From assembly GCF_036010325.1 (NCBI RefSeq), contig NZ_CP108549.1:2790001-2854000 (forward strand): a stretch of 64,000 nt of DNA, read 5' to 3'. The translations under genes were made by a program, and so were the position numbers. Below the pieces are notes generated by a model that was given only the letters and a program-made list of their open reading frames with translations, was not told the origin of the DNA and searched no databases. The first letter of the stretch is position 1. Every line of letters starts with the position of its first letter. The DNA comes from Streptomyces sp. NBC_01210. GTDB taxonomy: Bacteria; Actinomycetota; Actinomycetes; Streptomycetales; Streptomycetaceae. Positions 33,497 through 40,957 of this stretch are shown piece after piece.

Positions 33497-34874
33497 GCTG
33501 GAATGGCTGAGGCGCGAGGGGCGGATCGTGATCGTGGGTGCCTCCCTCGCCGGCCTCCGGGCCGCGGAGACCCTGCGGGAGGAGGGCTTCACCGGTTCAC
33601 TGACGCTGATCGGCGACGAGCCCTACGAGCCGTACGACCGGCCGCCGCTGTCCAAGCAGGTCCTGCTCGGCAAGGCGTCCGCGGAGCACACCGCACTGCC
33701 CCGTCGCCGGGCGATCGATGCGCAGTGGCGGCTCGGTGACGCCGCCACCGGGCTGGACATGGCCGCCAAGCGGGTACGCCTGGCCGGCGGCGACGAGGTG
33801 GAGTACGACCGGCTGCTGATCACCACGGGCGTCCGTGCCCGGCCGTGGCCGCATGAAGAAGAGGCCGAACTGGACGGGGTCTTCGTGCTGCGCACGCGCG
33901 AGGACGCGGCGGGGCTGCACCGGCGGCTGACGGCCGGACCTCGCCGGGTGCTCATCATCGGCGCCGGCTTCACCGGCTCGGAAATCGCCTCCGCCTGCCG
34001 TGAGCAGGGACTGCCCGTCACCGTCGCGGAGCGTGCGGCCGCGCCTCTCGTGGGCGCGCTCGGCGGCGTGGTCGGCGAGGTGGCCGCCGAGCTGCAACGC
34101 CAAGCAGGCGTGGACCTGCGCTGCGGCGTCATGGTCACAGGGCTGGAGGGCGACTCGGCAGGGCGGCTGCGCAGTGCCCATCTGTCCGACGGCACGACGA
34201 TCGACGCGGACGTGGCGGTGATCTCGCTCGGCGCGACACGCAACACCGAGTGGCTGGCAGGATCCGGGCTCGGCGCCGGACCCCGGGGAATCGCCTGCGA
34301 CGCGGGCTGCCGCGCCTTCGACGTCCGGGGCATCGTGACCGACGACGTCTTCGTCGCCGGTGACGTCGCACGGTCCCCGCATGCGCTCTTCGGTTACCAG
34401 TTCCTGTCCCTGGAGCACTGGGGCAATGCCGTCGCGCAGGCCGAGATCGCGGCGCACAACATGATCAGCGCCAGCTCGGACCGCCGACCGCACCTGTGGG
34501 TGCCGGCCTTCTGGTCCTCGCAGTTCGGCGTCAGCATCAAGTCGGTCGGCGTTCCGTCCCTGGGCGAGGAGATCCTCATCGCCCAGGGTTCACTCGCCGA
34601 GCGGCGCTTCACCGGCGTGTACGGATACCAGGGCCGCGTCATCGCCGCCGTCACCTTCGACCAGACGAAGTGGCTGGACTTCTACCAGCGGCTGATCGAA
34701 TCGGCTGCGCCGTTCCCGCTGAGTTTCCCCACCGTCGACCGCCGTCCTGAAGGTCTGCGACCGGTCTCGGCCGACTTCCCCGACCCCTCCCTGCCCACCC
34801 ACGCGCCGACCGTCACCCTCAGCGGCTACTCGCCGACCGACCGGCGGATCTCCTTCACCCCGGTCCGAGCCTGA
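33486..34874 (+). CDS. FAD-dependent ferredoxin reductase
   Basis: A 462-aa pyridine-nucleotide-disulfide-type reductase. The FAD Rossmann motif is IVIVGASLAGLRAAETLREEG (about residues 14-34), DRPPLSKQVLLG follows, the NADH motif is VLIIGAGFTGSEIAS, and the FAD-ribityl motif is VFVAGDVARSPH. The C-terminal third is the reductase dimer/interface domain. GTG 33486 overlaps the ferredoxin stop. With the ferredoxin and P450 it makes a self-contained class I electron chain. Confidence 0.92.
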   Translation: MDGELEWLRREGRIVIVGASLAGLRAAETLREEGFTGSLTLIGDEPYEPYDRPPLSKQVLLGKASAEHTALPRRRAIDAQWRLGDAATGLDMAAKRVRLAGGDEVEYDRLLITTGVRARPWPHEEEAELDGVFVLRTREDAAGLHRRLTAGPRRVLIIGAGFTGSEIASACREQGLPVTVAERAAAPLVGALGGVVGEVAAELQRQAGVDLRCGVMVTGLEGDSAGRLRSAHLSDGTTIDADVAVISLGATRNTEWLAGSGLGAGPRGIACDAGCRAFDVRGIVTDDVFVAGDVARSPHALFGYQFLSLEHWGNAVAQAEIAAHNMISASSDRRPHLWVPAFWSSQFGVSIKSVGVPSLGEEILIAQGSLAERRFTGVYGYQGRVIAAVTFDQTKWLDFYQRLIESAAPFPLSFPTVDRRPEGLRPVSADFPDPSLPTHAPTVTLSGYSPTDRRISFTPVRA

Positions 34875-34939
34875 CCGCGGGCACGGCAACGCCCGCCCAA
34901 GGCCCGTAAAGCCGTCTCCAACGCCCACAAGGACCCGTC

Positions 34940-36178
34940 ATGACGCAAGCCACGCTCCTGGGACAGATCCTCGACCACGCCAACCGCGCCGACCCCTACC
35001 CCCTGTACGCCGAGCTCCGCAAGACTCCGGTGTACCGAGAGGAGGACGGCAACACGTACGTGGTCAGCAACTACTGGGAGATCAAGGGCCTGCTCCACGA
35101 TCCGCGGATCAGCTCCGACGCCCGGAATCTGTCCCCCGAGGCCGCCGGAGCCCTCCCCGACCAGGAGGAAGAGGGCGCCTTGCCGCCCACCTTCCTGAAG
35201 CTCGACCCTCCCGAGCACGACCGGTTGCGCCGTATGACGATGCGGCCGTTCGGACCGCCGAAGACCCCTCGGCGTGTCCACAACATGCGCGGCGAACTCT
35301 CCAAGATCGTTTCGGATCTCATCGACGGCTTCGGAGACCGGGAGCAGGTCGACCTCGTCGACAACTTCTCCTACCCCTTCCCCGTGACCGTGATCTGCAG
35401 GCTGCTCGGGATCCCCCGCGACGACGAGGCGCGCTTCCACACCTGGGCCGACACCATCGCCGCCAGCCTGGACCCGGACCCGTCCAAGGACCCCACCGAG
35501 CGGCGCCGCATCGCCCAGCAGGCCCGCACTGAGCTGGGCATGTACCTGGCCGGACTCATCGACGAACGCCGCAAGGCACCCGGCGACGACATGCTCTCCG
35601 TGCTGGCCACCGACCACGGCCCCGACGGGCAGATGACCCCGATGGAGGTGATCAGTACCGCTGCCCTGCTCCTGATCGCCGGCCACGAGACCACGGTCAA
35701 CCTCATCACCAACGGGATGCTCACCCTGCTGCGCAACCCGGACGTCCTCAAGCGGCTGCGGGAAGATCCTCAGCTGGCCGTCCCGCTCGTGGAAGAGCTC
35801 CTGCGCTTCGAGCCCCCCGTGCAGCTGCTGCCCCAGCGCACCACGCTCGCGGACATCGAGGTCGCCGGCACCACCATCCCCAAGGGCGCGTCCCTCTGGC
35901 TCGTCCTTGCCTCCGGCAACCGGGACCCGAAACGGTTCCCCGACCCCGACCGGTTCGACCCCGACCGGAAGGACAACCAGCACCTCGGCCTCGGCAGCGG
36001 CATCCACAACTGCTTCGGCGCGCCCCTCGCGCGCATGGAGGCACAGCTCGCCCTGACCGAGCTCGCCCGCAGGCTCGACAACCCCCGCCTGGTGGAGGAC
36101 CCACCCCCCTACCGCCAGAACGCTGTCCTGCGCGGACCCCGCCACCTGAACATCGCCTTCGACGGCTTCCGCGCCTAG
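34940..36178 (+). CDS. cytochrome P450 (CYP107-like)
   Basis: A 412-aa soluble P450. The I-helix is LLLIAGHETTVNLI, the ExxR motif lies in EELLRFEPPVQ, the heme-binding loop is HLGLGSGIHNCFGAPLARME (Cys ligand near residue 359; Leu replaces the usual first Phe), and PPEHDRLRR is in the C-helix. It lies 65 bp after the ferredoxin reductase gene, so its redox partners are co-encoded. The substrate is unknown; it is distinct from the CYP125 at 48 kb. Class assignment by overall resemblance only. Confidence 0.92.
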   Translation: MTQATLLGQILDHANRADPYPLYAELRKTPVYREEDGNTYVVSNYWEIKGLLHDPRISSDARNLSPEAAGALPDQEEEGALPPTFLKLDPPEHDRLRRMTMRPFGPPKTPRRVHNMRGELSKIVSDLIDGFGDREQVDLVDNFSYPFPVTVICRLLGIPRDDEARFHTWADTIAASLDPDPSKDPTERRRIAQQARTELGMYLAGLIDERRKAPGDDMLSVLATDHGPDGQMTPMEVISTAALLLIAGHETTVNLITNGMLTLLRNPDVLKRLREDPQLAVPLVEELLRFEPPVQLLPQRTTLADIEVAGTTIPKGASLWLVLASGNRDPKRFPDPDRFDPDRKDNQHLGLGSGIHNCFGAPLARMEAQLALTELARRLDNPRLVEDPPPYRQNAVLRGPRHLNIAFDGFRA

Positions 36179-36206
36179 CTCACCGACCAGCGCGACCACG
36201 GGGAAC

Positions 36207-36247
36207 ATGTAGCCAGGAGCGCCTCGAAACGGCGCCCCTGGCTACAT
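36207..36247 (+). terminator. strong intrinsic terminator-like hairpin
   Basis: Long inverted repeat ATGTAGCCAGG-A-GCGCC / GGCGC-C-CCTGGCTACAT with a short loop (tcgaaac), 28 bp after the P450 stop. Confidence 0.85.
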
Positions 36248-36726
36248 TCGCGCTCCCCCGCCACTCACCCTCATAAGCGGCAAAGTCACGCAGAGCGACC
36301 AACGGGGAGGCTGGTTCCTCCATCGCCCAGTGATATCAGCCACACGGACATTCGGCACTTAGGTCGCTGAATAGTAGATGGAACGTTAGCGACATAGCGA
36401 TATTTGTCCGCCTTGGTGCAGACATACCCCGCGCAGGGTTTGGTGGCATTCGGTCCGCTCGTCACTTTCGCCCGTCCGGCGAGCGAGCAAGGGTTTCTGA
36501 CGATGCATCAGAACCTTCCGTGACCCCGAAAGCCGGACCAGCACGCCCGTGCGCCCATTTCAAGAGCCCTCCAGCCCTACGAATCAAGGTAGTACTGGTG
36601 CTCGTTGCCCTGCCCTGACAGCAGTTCTAAGAATGGCGGCGCAAAGCGTCTCCGCAGCTCAGGTGCAGGATCTGCACAGAGTCGGCCACACCGGGGGCGC
36701 CCCGCGATTAACGAGCGAGGTCACGC
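36248..36726. other. 479-bp gap upstream of the CAP protein, no gene seen
   Basis: No convincing coding frame. Features are an AT-richer stretch (about 36330-36420), an inverted repeat GTCGCT...AGCGAC (36363-36394), and TTCTGA-N7-TCAGAA (36495-36513), which contains CTGAC-N5-ATCAG, one mismatch from the window's CTGAC palindrome. Its length suggests a long 5' leader for the secreted CAP protein, but no known riboswitch core was recognised. Confidence 0.5.
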
Positions 36727-37485
36727 ATGAGCAAGCACCGCAGAAAGACGTACTACCGGAAGATAACCATCGCGGCCGTCGCCGTGGGAGCGATAGGTGT
36801 GCCCTCTGCCGCCATGGCCTGCGGGGACCCCCAGGAGAACGCGGGCAGCAAGTCCTACGGCCACCACTGGAACGGCCACCACTGGAAGAGTGCGAACTCC
36901 GAGCATCGGTGGACGGGCGCTCCATGGGGCCAGAAGCCGACGGCGGGAGCGTCGCAGGCGCCCGCTGCGACTCCGAGCGCGCCTAAGACCGCGTCTCCCA
37001 GCGCACCGAAGGCCAGCGCGACTCCCAGCGCGCCGAAGTCCACCGCGGCTCCGAGCGCACCCAAGGCCACCGCGACTCCCAGCGCACCGAAGACCGCCGC
37101 CCCGGCATCCGGGGATGCGGCCCGCGTGTTGCAGCTCGTCAACAGCGAGCGCAGCAAGGTCGGGTGCTCCGCGCTGACCATGAACGCGAAGCTGACGAAG
37201 GCCGCCCAGGACCACAGCAAGGACATGGCTTCCCACACGAACATGTCCCACACAGGCTCCGACGGCTCGTCTCCTGGCGACCGGATCACGAGTGCCGGTT
37301 ACAACTGGAGCACCTACGGCGAGAACGTCGCCTACGGCTACGCCACACCCGAGAGCGTCATGGCGGGCTGGATGGGCAGCCCCGGCCACAAGGCCAACAT
37401 CCTCAACTGTGCGTTCAAGGAGATCGGCATCGGTCTCGCGCAGCCCAACAGTTACTGGACGCAGGACTTCGGAACGGCCCAGTAG
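36727..37485 (+). CDS. secreted CAP-superfamily (SCP/PR-1) protein
   Basis: A 252-aa exported protein. The signal peptide is ITIAAVAVGAIGVPSAAMAC after a basic start. A His/Trp/Gly-rich segment and a linker of repeated TPSAPKTA-like units (about residues 70-125) follow, then a CAP domain with VLQLVNSERSKVGCSALTMN, HSKDMASHTNMSHTGSDGSS, YGENVAYGYATPESVMAGWM, GHKANILNCAFKEIGIG and YWTQDFG. His and Glu residues of the CAP cavity are present. Function of bacterial CAP proteins is mostly unknown; an extracellular or wall-associated role is expected. ATG 36727 follows cgaggtcacgc weakly. Confidence 0.9.
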   Translation: MSKHRRKTYYRKITIAAVAVGAIGVPSAAMACGDPQENAGSKSYGHHWNGHHWKSANSEHRWTGAPWGQKPTAGASQAPAATPSAPKTASPSAPKASATPSAPKSTAAPSAPKATATPSAPKTAAPASGDAARVLQLVNSERSKVGCSALTMNAKLTKAAQDHSKDMASHTNMSHTGSDGSSPGDRITSAGYNWSTYGENVAYGYATPESVMAGWMGSPGHKANILNCAFKEIGIGLAQPNSYWTQDFGTAQ

Positions 37486-37560
37486 CGGGCACAAGGAATC
37501 CGGCCACCACTTGCCCCGGTCCCACTTCTGCGGGGGATGGCGAGCCGCTCCAGCGAATGA

Positions 37561-37592
37561 AAGGCCCTGACCGGTTCGCCGGTCGGGGCCTT
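37561..37592 (+). terminator. intrinsic terminator
   Basis: AAGGCCCTGACCGG / CCGGTCGGGGCCTT with a TTCG loop, one G-T style mismatch, followed by tcgtcgtcg; 75 bp after the CAP gene. Confidence 0.85.
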
Positions 37593-37653
37593 CGTCGTCG
37601 GCGCCCGCAGGTCAGCCAACTCCGCTGGAATGACAGTCGACTTGGGCGACTAT

Positions 37654-37667
37654 TGGAACCAGTTCTA
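37654..37667. promoter_or_regulatory. KstR box (perfect consensus)
   Basis: TGGAACCAGTTCTA matches TnnAACnnGTTnnA and lies 46 bp upstream of the MBL-fold gene start. Confidence 0.75.
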
Positions 37668-37713
37668 GTTATAGTGGGCCGTGGCCGTGTCGCCGAGGAG
37701 AGACGAGAGCCCC

Positions 37714-38760
37714 ATGACCCAGGTGACCGACCACGGCGGGGGCGTCTGGTCCATCGAGGTGCCCATTCCGGACAATCCGCTCGGTCACACCCTGGTCCAT
37801 CTGCTCGACACCGACCGCGGGCCCGTACTCATCGACACCGGCTGGGACGACCCGGCCTCCTGGGACACCCTCGTCGCCGGTCTCGGCTCCCTCGATGTCG
37901 CGGTCGGTGACATCCACGGCGTCGTCATCACCCACCACCACCCCGACCACCACGGCCTGTCCGGGCAGGTCCGGGACGTCTCCGGCGCCTGGGTCGCGAT
38001 GCACGACGCGGACAGTGCGGTGGTACGCCGCACCAGGGAGGCCGAACCGGCCCGCTGGCTCGACTACCTGGCGGACAAACTCTCCAGGGCCGGCGCCCCC
38101 GACGAACACACCGCTCCGCTGCGCGCGGCCCGCGCCTCGGGCCGGATGCGTACGCTGCCGGGTCTACGCGCGGCCCTGCCCGACCGGGAGATCGTCCCCG
38201 GCGAGCTCCTCGACCTGCCGGGCCGCCGGCTCCGCGCCATCTGGACCCCCGGCCACACGCCCGGCCATGTCTGCCTCCACCTGGACGAGGCCCATCCGGC
38301 GGGCAGACCCGGCAACGGACGGCTCTTCTCCGGCGACCATCTGCTGCCCCGGATCACCCCGCACATCGGCCTCTACGAAGATCCGGACGCCGGCGACTCA
38401 GCCACCGTCACCGATCCGCTCGGCGACTACCTCGACTCCCTGGAGCGCATCGGCCGCCTCGCACCCGCCGAGGTGCTCCCGGCGCACCAGTACGCCTTCC
38501 CCGATGCCGTGTCCCGGGTACGGGAGTTGCTCGACCACCACGAGGAACGGCTCACCGGTCTGCTCGGGCTGCTGGCCGCCCCGCGCACTGCGTGGCAGGT
38601 CGCCGAGCGGATGGAGTGGAACCGGCCCTGGGACCAGATCCCGTACGGATCACGCAACATCGCGGTCTCGGAGGCGGAGGCACATCTGCGGCGACTGGTG
38701 AAGCTGGGGCGCGCGGAGGTGCTGGCGGGGAGCGGCCCGACGCTGTACGTGGCCGTCTGA
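37714..38760 (+). CDS. MBL-fold metallo-hydrolase (LACTB2/glyoxalase II-like)
   Basis: A 348-aa metallo-beta-lactamase-fold enzyme. Metal ligands are THHHPDHHG (HxHxDH motif), a later His in TPGHTPGHVCLH, and Asp/His in FSGDHLLPRI and LPAHQYAF. A C-terminal winged-helix-like segment (LLGLLAAPRTAWQVAERMEW ... AEAHLRRLVKLGRAEV) is typical of the LACTB2-like group. It could hydrolyse a thioester or lactone. ATG 37714 starts family similarity. A perfect KstR box in its promoter makes it a likely member of the sterol regulon, for example an acyl-CoA thioesterase or lactonase; this is inference. Confidence 0.88.
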   Translation: MTQVTDHGGGVWSIEVPIPDNPLGHTLVHLLDTDRGPVLIDTGWDDPASWDTLVAGLGSLDVAVGDIHGVVITHHHPDHHGLSGQVRDVSGAWVAMHDADSAVVRRTREAEPARWLDYLADKLSRAGAPDEHTAPLRAARASGRMRTLPGLRAALPDREIVPGELLDLPGRRLRAIWTPGHTPGHVCLHLDEAHPAGRPGNGRLFSGDHLLPRITPHIGLYEDPDAGDSATVTDPLGDYLDSLERIGRLAPAEVLPAHQYAFPDAVSRVRELLDHHEERLTGLLGLLAAPRTAWQVAERMEWNRPWDQIPYGSRNIAVSEAEAHLRRLVKLGRAEVLAGSGPTLYVAV

Positions 38761-38827
38761 CCCCTGGGGGCCACCGGCGACCGGCCACCGGCGATCGACC
38801 ACCGGCAGGTCGGTAGAGTGGGCGAGT

Positions 38828-38935
38828 CGTCATCATGACCGTACGGGGGGAAGCCGGTGCAAATCCGGCACTGACCCGCAGCCGTGAACCGCCGTCGCAA
38901 GCGGTGAGTCGGAATGCCCCGTACATGGTCGTGAC
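38828..38935 (+). ncRNA. cobalamin (B12) riboswitch
   Basis: It contains the B12-box core: aagccggtgcaaatccggca followed by ctgacccgcagccgtgaa. Closing stems pair gtcatcatgaccgtacgggg with ccccgtacatggtcgtgac at the other end. It lies in the leader of the operon beginning at 39051. With B12 bound, such elements normally switch expression off, which suits an uptake operon. Confidence 0.93.
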
Positions 38936-38943
38936 CGGCTCGT

Positions 38944-38966
38944 GCCACCGGCAGCCCGCCGGTGGC
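38944..38966 (+). terminator. hairpin after the B12 riboswitch (expression platform)
   Basis: CCACCGGC-agccc-GCCGGTGG stem-loop 8 bp after the aptamer. It has no U-tract, so it could act as a terminator or sequester alternative pairing. Confidence 0.6.
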
Positions 38967-39050
38967 CGGCACCGTCGAGGTATACGGGGCCGGAGCCCTG
39001 GTACCTGAGCGTGCCTGTGCCCGGCTCCCGCAGGAGAGGCCCAGCCCGCC

Positions 39051-40298
39051 ATGACCCCCGTTCGCCGCAGCGCCATATCGCTCGCCGCCTCCGCCGTACT
39101 CGGCATGGCCATAGCCTCGGCCGCCGCGCCGGCCGCGATCGCGGCGCCGTCTCCGACGCCGTCGACCGTGCTGCCGTCCGGTCTGTACGGCACGGGCGAC
39201 CCGACGTACGACGGTGTCTGGCGGCAGTCGCTGGCGCTGCTCGCGCAGGACACGGTGGGCGTCAAGCCCGCGGCCAAGGCCGTGGCCTGGCTGACCGGTC
39301 AGCAGTGCGACAGCGGTGGCTTCCCCTCGTACCGCGCGGACGCGGCCAAGGCGTGCGACGCCAAGCTGCCGCTGGACTCCAACGCCACGGCCGCTGCGGT
39401 GCAGGCGCTCGCCGCGCTCGGCGGGCAGGACGCCACCGTGAAGAAGACGGCCGGCTGGCTGAAGTCCGTGCAGAACGCGGACGGCGGCTGGGGCTACAAC
39501 CCGGGCGGGGCCAGCGACGCCAACTCCACCTCCATCGTGATCGGCGCGCTCGCGGCGGCGGGCGAGAAGCCAGAGACGGTGAAGTCGAAGGGCGGCAAGA
39601 CGCCGTACGACGCGCTGCTGACGTTCGCGAAGCCGTGCGGCGGGAAGGACGGCGGCGCGTTCGTCTTCCAGCTGAAGTCGCCCGGCATGGTCGCGGACTC
39701 CACGGCGGCGGCTGTGCTCGGCGCGCACGGCAAGGGCCTGGCCGTGACGGCGGGTGCGAAGGACGCCAAGGGCACGGTCTGCGAGAAGGCGACGACGGTC
39801 GAGGGCGCGGCGCACAACGGCGCGGCGTACCTGGCGACCGCGCTCGCCAGGACCGGGCACCTGAACACGGCTCCGATGCCGGGCGCCGCGGACCCGACGG
39901 AGAAGCCGGACTTCGGGAACACGGCGGACGCGATCGTCGCGCTGAGCGCGCAGGGCCTCGGCGACCGGGCGAAGAAGCCGATGGAGTGGCTGCAGCAGAA
40001 CTCGGCGGCCTGGGCGAAGGCGTCCGGCCCGGCGGCGTACGCACAGCTGATCCTCGCCGCGCAGGCGACTGGCGCGGACCCGAAGAGCTTCGGCGGGACG
40101 GACCTGGTGGCGGGGCTCAACGCGACGGGTCCCGCGCCCGAGGCGACGACGGGGCAGTCGGCGCCGGCTGCGGACACGGAGAAGGACTCCGAGTCCGACT
40201 CGGGCATTGGGGTGTGGTGGATCGTGGGCGTGTTCTTCGTCGCCAGCGTCGGCGCCGGAATCCTCCTCAGCGGCCGCAAGAAGAACCAGCAGCGGTGA
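39051..40298 (+). CDS. surface-anchored alpha/alpha-toroid protein (prenyltransferase/squalene-oxidase repeat; transcobalamin-like?)
   Basis: A 415-aa exported protein. The signal peptide (SAISLAASAVLGMAIASAAA) ends near residue 32. The repeated helical-barrel units have QCDSGGFPSYRADAAKACDA, NADGGWGYNPGGASDANSTS and NTADAIVALSAQG. A Thr/Ala/Ser-rich linker follows, then C-terminal membrane anchor IGVWWIVGVFFVASVGAGIL and basic RKKNQQR. The barrel fold is shared with squalene-cyclase repeats and with the alpha domain of intrinsic factor and transcobalamin. As the first gene after a B12 riboswitch and before an ECF transporter, a corrinoid-binding role at the cell surface is plausible; that is inference. 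Confidence 0.85.
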   Translation: MTPVRRSAISLAASAVLGMAIASAAAPAAIAAPSPTPSTVLPSGLYGTGDPTYDGVWRQSLALLAQDTVGVKPAAKAVAWLTGQQCDSGGFPSYRADAAKACDAKLPLDSNATAAAVQALAALGGQDATVKKTAGWLKSVQNADGGWGYNPGGASDANSTSIVIGALAAAGEKPETVKSKGGKTPYDALLTFAKPCGGKDGGAFVFQLKSPGMVADSTAAAVLGAHGKGLAVTAGAKDAKGTVCEKATTVEGAAHNGAAYLATALARTGHLNTAPMPGAADPTEKPDFGNTADAIVALSAQGLGDRAKKPMEWLQQNSAAWAKASGPAAYAQLILAAQATGADPKSFGGTDLVAGLNATGPAPEATTGQSAPAADTEKDSESDSGIGVWWIVGVFFVASVGAGILLSGRKKNQQR

Positions 40299-40957
40299 TG
40301 CGTACCCGAGTCCTCTCGCTCGTCCTCGCGCTCGGCGCCGCGCTCACGGTGCTGGGCGCGGGTCCGGCACAGGCGGCGGGTTACCGCTACTGGTCGTTCT
40401 GGCAGAGCGGCGGCGGGAAGTGGACGTACGCCACCGAGGGCCCGGCCACGGCGAGGCCGTCGGACGGCTCGGTGAACGGCTTCCGTTTCTCGGTGAGCGA
40501 GGACAGCGGGGACTCGGCGCAGCCGCGCACGGCTCCGGGCTTCGAGGCGATCTGCGGCCGGACACCGCCGAAGGACGGCACGAAGCGGATCGCGCTGGTC
40601 ATCGACTCCGGCACGCAGGCGGACGCCCCGGAGGGCGAGACGCCGCCCGTGTCGCGGTCGGCATGCGCACAGGTCGGCAAGGACGCGACGAGCGCGGAGG
40701 CGCTGGCGTCGGTGGCGAAGCCGCTGCGGTACAACAGCGAGGCGCTGCTCTGCGCGATCTCGGGCTACCCGGAATCGGGCTGCGGCGAACAGGTCGCGAC
40801 GAAACCGAAGCCGAAGGCGAAGCCGTCCGAGTCTGCGGCGAGCAAGAGCGGTAGCGCCGACAAGGGCGGTCCCTCGGTCGGCCTCATCGCCGGCCTCGCG
40901 GCGGTAGCGGTACTCGGCACCGCGGCGGTGTGGCAGTCGCGCCGCCGCCGGGGATGA
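40298..40957 (+). CDS. SCO2322-family surface-anchored protein
   Basis: A 219-aa exported protein. The signal peptide is VLSLVLALGAALTVLGAGPAQA. An extracellular domain of about 130 residues opens with YRYWSFWQSGGGKWTYATEG and has four cysteines. A Lys/Pro/Ser-rich linker follows, then C-terminal anchor VGLIAGLAAVAVLGTAAVWQ and basic SRRRRG. ATG 40298 overlaps the preceding stop (TGATG). It is always expected beside the toroid protein in this operon type. By analogy with two-domain mammalian cobalamin carriers (alpha barrel plus beta domain) it may be the second half of a split binder; not proven. Confidence 0.85.
   Translation: MRTRVLSLVLALGAALTVLGAGPAQAAGYRYWSFWQSGGGKWTYATEGPATARPSDGSVNGFRFSVSEDSGDSAQPRTAPGFEAICGRTPPKDGTKRIALVIDSGTQADAPEGETPPVSRSACAQVGKDATSAEALASVAKPLRYNSEALLCAISGYPESGCGEQVATKPKPKAKPSESAASKSGSADKGGPSVGLIAGLAAVAVLGTAAVWQSRRRRG

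Noticed and set aside
36495..36513. Sixth CTGAC-type operator before the CAP protein
   Set aside because: One arm mismatched, 215 bp from the gene, and the gene has no link to lipid metabolism; kept only as a note.
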